Source of the DNA: Acidimicrobiaceae bacterium
GTDB lineage: Bacteria; Actinomycetota; Acidimicrobiia; Acidimicrobiales; Acidimicrobiaceae
Assembly (NCBI GenBank): GCA_013044415.1
Contig: JABEUO010000106.1
Location: 1-10,205, forward strand
Length of the DNA stretch: 10,205 nt
Direction of reading: 5' to 3'
The position numbers and the translations under genes were made by a program. Positions 6,787-10,205 of the stretch are shown here, one piece after another. The first letter of the stretch is position 1. Every line of letters starts with the position of its first letter. Under the pieces are notes generated by a model, which had not been told where the DNA came from, searched no databases, and was given only the letters and a program-made list of their open reading frames with translations.

Positions 6787-7482
6787 GTGTCATTCGACAT
6801 GGCCTGGGATGACGGAGCTGAGGAGGACTACGATTCCGACGAATACGCAACGCCGCGTTTAAGTTCGACTCCACTCATCAAGGTTTATTGCTACTTAGAC
6901 GACAACGACACACTCGAGGCTATCTATAGGCCCCGATTGGTCTACGACTCTGATTCTCAGCTGCTGGTTGAAAGCGACCAACCGATGAGGCCGTCCCCGG
7001 CTTGTAAGTACTTCGCTGCCGAGGTCGTCGATGAAGAGGGACCGTGGAGGGCACTGGTCGACTTCCAGAAGATCGGGACTTCAAACAACCTCTACTATGC
7101 GAGACTTCCGCTACTAAGCCACTGGAAACGGATCCAAAGACGGAGGGCTTTTAGGGTACAGGCCGATGTAGAGGTACTGATCACCCCCTTTCGAGATGGG
7201 GTCTCCCGTGAGCAGATACCCGGCAAGATTAAAGATATCTCGGCAACCGGGGTCGGTATCGAGATCGGCCCAGAGGTGGTCGTAGTCCTCGGTGAGACCT
7301 TCCACCTGAGTTGTAACTTGCCCCAGGGCCCGATATCGGCCGACGTAGTCGTCGCCAACGTTAGGGGTCCAATAGTCGGTTGTGAGATCCTGTCGGTATC
7401 TGCACAGCACTCACGGCTGATCGGTGCGTATATCTTCTCACAGCAGGTCCGAAGGCCCGACGACGACCTCGACGACGACTAA
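6787..7482 (+). CDS. YcgR-type PilZ-domain c-di-GMP receptor, probable flagellar brake
   Basis: The 231-residue protein has two parts. Residues about 25-115 form a beta-rich YcgR-type N-terminal domain. Residues about 116-218 form a PilZ domain with both c-di-GMP-binding signatures: RIQRRRAFRV (115-124, the RxxxR motif at 119-123) and DISATG (150-155, D/NxSxxG). In YcgR-like proteins, c-di-GMP binding promotes contact with the motor (MotA, or FliG/FliM) and slows swimming; that role is inferred here from the domains and the setting. Both ends are strongly acidic: residues 6-19 are rich in Asp and Glu, and the tail is RRPDDDLDDD. The start is GTG at 6787, the first after an in-frame TAG; ATG at 6799 is the alternative, and neither has a visible Shine-Dalgarno. 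It is the only plus-strand gene, divergent from fliM and convergent with fliL. Confidence 0.9.
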   Translation: MSFDMAWDDGAEEDYDSDEYATPRLSSTPLIKVYCYLDDNDTLEAIYRPRLVYDSDSQLLVESDQPMRPSPACKYFAAEVVDEEGPWRALVDFQKIGTSNNLYYARLPLLSHWKRIQRRRAFRVQADVEVLITPFRDGVSREQIPGKIKDISATGVGIEIGPEVVVVLGETFHLSCNLPQGPISADVVVANVRGPIVGCEILSVSAQHSRLIGAYIFSQQVRRPDDDLDDD

Positions 7483-7513
7483 CTCCACAAAAAGAGATAA
7501 ATCATCTAGCCAA

Positions 7514-7541
7514 TGCCAAACCTAAAGCAGGTGCCGTGGCA
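7514..7541 (-). terminator. Imperfect hairpin between convergent fliL and PilZ genes
   Basis: Outer arms TGCCA (7514-7518) and TGGCA (7537-7541) enclose inner arms ACCT (7520-7523) and AGGT (7529-7532) around a 5-base loop, with a 1/4 internal asymmetry. It sits directly after the fliL stop. On the minus strand the nearest T-run (TTTTT, 7491-7487) is more than 20 bases beyond the stem, so termination would be weak if it occurs. It is the only terminator-like structure in the 60-base convergent gap. Confidence 0.3.
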
Positions 7542-7542
7542 A

Positions 7543-8046
7543 CTACTGCATCAGAAATGTCGTAAAAAAGATTGCGTTCACCTTCGGCTTCTTCGGGGTT
7601 CTCGCTAGTTCGGCGTTAATTGCCTTGAGTAGTACCTGCTTGGCTATGTCCCTCGACTGGGGGTTGAGGAGATAAGGATAGGTGTATCCGGCGAAGGTCT
7701 GTATCACGATATCGGTGACCTGTGGTAGGTCTGCGGTCACCTCAGCCGGCGTAGAAGTCCTCGAAAGCTGGAAGGTCATCCCAACCTGCAGCACGTGACC
7801 ATCTGAGAGATTAGTCGTCAAGGAGGAAAAGTTATAGGTCGGAGGTGGGGTGGCGACGGTCGCAGAAGCCTTCGATGAGCCGCCCGAGAAGAGGAGAAAA
7901 TAAGCAGCTCCGGCGACCACTAGGAGCAGTGGAAGGACGATGAAGAGGAGCTTCTTCTTGCCACCCTTCTTCTTCTCCGGCTTCTTCGACGAATCAGGCT
8001 TCTTCGCCCCTTGAGCGCCCTTTACCGCTTCTGCAGTCCTAGACAT
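7543..8046 (-). CDS. fliL: Flagellar basal body-associated protein FliL
   Basis: FliL is a single-pass inner-membrane protein that associates with the stator and supports torque under load. The 167 residues show a very Lys-rich cytoplasmic tail (about 9-32), one membrane segment (33-53), a short linker, then the periplasmic FliL domain with NLSDGHVLQVGMTFQLS and the family's closing pattern AIFFTTFLMQ at the extreme C-terminus. The ATG at 8046 has GGGAG about 8-9 nt upstream. It follows motB after a 111-base gap with its own candidate promoter. It converges on the PilZ gene instead of continuing into fliM as in the usual operon. Confidence 0.93.
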   Translation of the reverse strand: MSRTAEAVKGAQGAKKPDSSKKPEKKKGGKKKLLFIVLPLLLVVAGAAYFLLFSGGSSKASATVATPPPTYNFSSLTTNLSDGHVLQVGMTFQLSRTSTPAEVTADLPQVTDIVIQTFAGYTYPYLLNPQSRDIAKQVLLKAINAELARTPKKPKVNAIFFTTFLMQ

Positions 8047-8071
8047 CTGTCAATTCTCCCATCCTAGGAAA

Positions 8072-8087
8072 CCCAATTGACCTTGGG
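8072..8087 (-). repeat. CAATTGGG element and small hairpin in fliL leader
   Basis: On the minus strand CCCAA (8087-8083) can pair with TTGGG (8076-8072) around a 6-base loop, 25 bases before the fliL start. It contains CAATTGGG (8079-8072), identical to the two elements upstream of the PilZ gene and in the same orientation relative to its downstream gene. Confidence 0.4.
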
Positions 8088-8107
8088 AAAGAAACCAGTA
8101 CGTCTCT

Positions 8108-8135
8108 ATATCGGTTCGATGAAGCAATTTCTTCA
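8108..8135 (-). promoter_or_regulatory. Candidate sigma-28-like promoter of fliL
   Basis: TGAAG (8135-8131), a 15-nt spacer and ACCGATAT (8115-8108) match the FliA/SigD consensus TAAAG-N15-GCCGATAA at 4 of 5 and 6 of 8 positions. It lies in the 111-base motB-fliL gap, with predicted initiation near 8101 and a leader of about 55 nt. The -35 is one arm of a dyad (TGAAG 8120-8124 and CTTCA 8131-8135) that could be an operator. Confidence 0.55.
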
Positions 8136-8157
8136 CATCCGATACCGCTAACTTCAG

Positions 8158-9015
8158 TTATTTCTTAACCGCCGACGGCGCTGCGCTTGCGATCGTGCCA
8201 GAGGAGCCGGAAGTTGCCTGGGTGGAAACCGGCGTAGCTGGGCTTATTACGGAACTTACCGCTGGATTGAGGATGACTACGTCGACCCGTCTGTTGATCG
8301 CCATGTTCGCCGGGGAGCTGTTGGGAACCAGTGGATGGGTCTGGCCATAACCTGTAGCCGACAACCGGGCTTCTGGGATCCCATCGACCCTAGTCATCCT
8401 CTCTACTACCGTCGTGGCACGAACGGCTGAGAGCTCAAAGTTCGAGGAGTAGGGACCACCCATAATCGGCTGGTCGTCGGTATAGCCCTCGACCACGACG
8501 TTATTTGGCATGGTCTTTAGAATGGACGCGAGCACATCCACCACAGCGCTACCCGCTGCGCCGAGTTGAGCTGAGTCGACGCCAAAAAACATCTTGTCCG
8601 ACATCATCGTCACTACGACGCCCCTCTGGTCGGTAGTCACGCTGGCATCTGCTGCGAGCCCCGCCTGCTGAAGCGCTGCATTGACCTGTTGAGCGATCGC
8701 AGTTGAGTTACCAGATGACTGGTTGATCGGGGGCAATATCCCTTTTACTACCCCGCTCCGCTGGACGAGGGAGGTGTTTTGGAGTAGCCCCGTACCGCCG
8801 TGGACGACAGAGTTGAGTTGGAGGGTCGAAAAGGATTTCACGACTCCCGTTTTGAACTCCATGAACTTTTGAATGTTGATCGTGCTCATTGCGAACAGAA
8901 CTACAAAGAGAGCTAATAACAAGGTGATCATGTCAGCGTAAGTGAGCAGCCACCTCTCACTATTCTCGGCCTCAGCGTGCTCTTCACTATGACCACGATG
9001 GCTGCGGGAACTCAT
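8158..9015 (-). CDS. motB: Flagellar stator protein MotB
   Basis: MotB anchors the stator to peptidoglycan and carries the ion-binding aspartate. The N-terminus has the conserved RWLLTYADMITLLLALFVVL; Asp28 in the single membrane segment (about 24-44) corresponds to the proton-binding Asp32 of E. coli MotB. A linker follows, then the OmpA-like peptidoglycan-binding domain (about 131-250) with EGYTDDQP (176-183), SNFELSAVRA (191-200) and NRRVDV (241-246). A low-complexity Ser/Ala/Thr tail ends the 285 residues. The ATG overlaps the motA stop (ATGA), so the two stator subunits are translationally coupled. Ion type cannot be decided with certainty; a proton-driven motor is more likely from the general pattern. 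Confidence 0.96.
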   Translation of the reverse strand: MSSRSHRGHSEEHAEAENSERWLLTYADMITLLLALFVVLFAMSTINIQKFMEFKTGVVKSFSTLQLNSVVHGGTGLLQNTSLVQRSGVVKGILPPINQSSGNSTAIAQQVNAALQQAGLAADASVTTDQRGVVVTMMSDKMFFGVDSAQLGAAGSAVVDVLASILKTMPNNVVVEGYTDDQPIMGGPYSSNFELSAVRATTVVERMTRVDGIPEARLSATGYGQTHPLVPNSSPANMAINRRVDVVILNPAVSSVISPATPVSTQATSGSSGTIASAAPSAVKK

Positions 9016-9809
9016 GCCGCCTTCTTCTTGGAAGCATCTTTCGCTGCGGCTAATGCGTCTCGCTCTTTTGGAGCCAAGTAGGTCAAGAGCTGTTGTTCGA
9101 TCAGCCTCGGTGATCCACCGGCCTGTATCGCTAAGATCCCATCCATCATGAGCATCTTGGTTCGGACTTCTAGTCCCGAGGCCCTCTTGAGTTTGTTTTC
9201 GATCGGGAGCCAGATGACATTAGCCGTCATGACCCCCCAGAGGGTGGCGGTGAAGGCACCAGATATAGCTGGGCCCAAGGTACCTGGGTTAGAGAGATTG
9301 GCCAAGACGTGGATCAGTCCCATGACCGTACCCAGAATTCCGATAGTAGGAGCGAATCCCCCCATGTCTTTGAAGAACTTCGCACCCACACCGTGTCGGA
9401 CCTTCATCGATTCGATATCGCTCTCGAGTAGTTCCTGGATTCTCTCTCCGTCGATGCCGTCGATGGCGAGCTGAATTCCCTTCTTCAAGAACTGGTCTTG
9501 GATGTCCCTCGACGCCGCCTCGAGCGCAAGCACCCCTTCTCGTCGGGCGATCTCCGCAAACCTCACCATCTCGGCTATCGACTCATCTGGCGCCTGTACC
9601 TTGGACATCATCGCGGACTTCAGTCCGCCTACGATCTGGGATATATCCTTCAGCCTCACCCCGGCTATCGACACACCGATCGTCCCCACGAGCACCAGCA
9701 GCATCGACGAAGGTGCGAGCAGCGAAGCAGGATTGCCCCCGTCCATGATCATCGATACGAAAATTGCAGCGAGTGCCAGTACTATCCCGATCGGGGTGGA
9801 TACGTCCAC
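9012..9809 (-). CDS. motA: Flagellar stator protein MotA
   Basis: MotA is the ring-forming stator subunit that turns against FliG. The 265 residues have four membrane segments (about 4-22, 33-50, 150-171, 182-203) and a large cytoplasmic loop between the second and third. The loop contains a charged FAEIARREG stretch (84-92), corresponding to the region with the FliG-contacting Arg and Glu. GFAPTIGILGTVMGLI (151-166) carries the conserved proline and is followed by GAFTATLWGVMTANVIWLPI. The C-terminus is Lys/Ala-rich. The start is GTG at 9809, just after the flbD stop (3-base gap), with the GAGGAGGAG coding for the end of FlbD serving as Shine-Dalgarno. Confidence 0.96.
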   Translation of the reverse strand: MDVSTPIGIVLALAAIFVSMIMDGGNPASLLAPSSMLLVLVGTIGVSIAGVRLKDISQIVGGLKSAMMSKVQAPDESIAEMVRFAEIARREGVLALEAASRDIQDQFLKKGIQLAIDGIDGERIQELLESDIESMKVRHGVGAKFFKDMGGFAPTIGILGTVMGLIHVLANLSNPGTLGPAISGAFTATLWGVMTANVIWLPIENKLKRASGLEVRTKMLMMDGILAIQAGGSPRLIEQQLLTYLAPKERDALAAAKDASKKKAA

Positions 9810-9812
9810 GTG

Positions 9813-10070
9813 CTACTCCTCCTCGGCCTCGACGGGCTTGACGACACGAAGCTTTGGCGACTGGTCGCCCGGGTCGGGGAATGAGGCAGCTCGTATGACC
9901 GCCGACCTAAAGGCAATGATCCGGTCGACCACCTCTTGCACTCCTTCTCTCACCATATAGTTGCTTCCACCGCTCAAGGTGATCACCGTGTCAGGTGTCG
10001 CCTCTATCTTCTCGATCAAATCGCAGTTGAGCACTAATTCCTGACCTGAAAGGCGTGTCACCAGAACCAT
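9813..10070 (-). CDS. flbD: FlbD-family small flagellar protein
   Basis: This small protein of the Gram-positive FlbD family (not the Caulobacter NtrC-type FlbD) is regularly encoded just before motA; its biochemical role is not established to my knowledge. The start is ATG at 10070, with a strong GGAGG 7 nt upstream. The resulting N-terminus MVLVTRLSGQELVLNCDLIE fits the family, where the usual beginning is a short beta strand followed by TRLNG and LN. A GTG at 10094 would add eight residues and is less likely. IEATPDTVITLSGG (22-35) is the family hallmark. Length is 85 residues. The last 20 or so (after about 62) are a Pro/Glu-rich tail beyond the usual domain, ending in EAEEE. It is the first gene of flbD-motA-motB. 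Confidence 0.92.
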   Translation of the reverse strand: MVLVTRLSGQELVLNCDLIEKIEATPDTVITLSGGSNYMVREGVQEVVDRIIAFRSAVIRAASFPDPGDQSPKLRVVKPVEAEEE

Positions 10071-10205
10071 CGCCCGTCCTCCAGTCACCTTCACCTTGGG
10101 TTATCGGCACGCTCGATGCAATCCCTAAGGATTAACTCATCGATATCAATCATCTAAAACTTCCGAACTCCACTGACACAACCCCGTCGCAGAACAACTT
10201 TGTGG
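10071..10205. other. Upstream region of flbD
   Basis: Apart from the promoter candidate, minus-strand translation of 10205-10130 shows only short open stretches ending at stops near 10147-10160, with no recognisable C-terminus of a hook gene. ATATCAAT (10143-10150) repeats the 8-mer found before the PAS gene. No terminator was seen. Confidence 0.5.
10101..10128 (-). promoter_or_regulatory. Candidate sigma-28 promoter of flbD-motA-motB
   Basis: A perfect GCCGATAA (10108-10101) lies 15 nt after TTAGG (10128-10124). The -10 matches the FliA/SigD consensus at all 8 positions; the -35 matches TAAAG at 3 of 5. Initiation near 10094 gives a leader of about 25 nt holding the GGAGG site of flbD. Stator genes are classic late, FliA-dependent targets in other bacteria. 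Confidence 0.6.

Noticed and set aside
9498..9960. Long plus-strand frames opposite motA and flbD
   Set aside because: They are antisense shadows of strongly conserved stator genes, with low-complexity Ser/Thr or His/Arg translations.
10071..10094. Upstream GTG start for flbD adding eight residues
   Set aside because: The ATG at 10070 has a perfect GGAGG at 7 nt and gives the family-typical N-terminus; the GTG would lie at the predicted transcription start.

Overview
The window is a flagellar gene cluster, almost entirely on the minus strand (read from high to low coordinates). The order is flbD-motA-motB, fliL, then fliM-fliN-fliO-fliP-fliQ-fliR-flhB. This flbD/motAB/fliL/fliM/fliN/fliOPQR/flhB order is the one usual in Gram-positive-type flagellar operons. 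Base composition is only moderately GC-rich, GTG and TTG starts are common, and FlbD is present. I infer a Gram-positive-type bacterium, perhaps a flagellate actinobacterium such as an acidophilic Acidimicrobiia, but the sequence does not settle the taxon.

Layout. 1-1176 (-): N-terminal 392 residues of a membrane-anchored protein with two PAS domains; its output domain lies beyond the left edge. 1177-1614: about 440 bases with no credible gene, where flhA would normally be expected after flhB. 1615-5327 (-): flhB, fliR, fliQ, fliP, fliO and fliN, tightly packed and mostly overlapping. 5320-6459 (-): fliM. 6460-6786: a divergent intergenic region with two hairpins and short repeats. 6787-7482 (+): a YcgR-type PilZ protein, the only plus-strand gene, wedged between fliL and fliM and converging on fliL. 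7543-8046 (-): fliL. 8047-8157: a gap carrying a sigma-28-like promoter. 8158-9809 (-): motB and motA. 9813-10070 (-): flbD, with a second sigma-28-like promoter just upstream.

Together the genes build the stator (MotA/MotB, with FliL at the stator), the switch and C-ring (FliM, FliN) and the type III export gate (FliO, P, Q, R, FlhB). The PilZ protein has the canonical c-di-GMP-binding residues and probably acts as a motility brake. Its inverted, convergent position splits what would otherwise be one operon.

The main points for follow-up are: the inverted PilZ gene facing fliL head-on; a set of sigma-28-like promoters that all have a 15-nt spacer, one of which would give an almost leaderless fliM mRNA; an 8-base element (CAATTGGG) found three times and only in leader regions; a FliM with no recognisable CheY-P-docking motif and a long acidic/proline linker; and the absence of flhA next to flhB.
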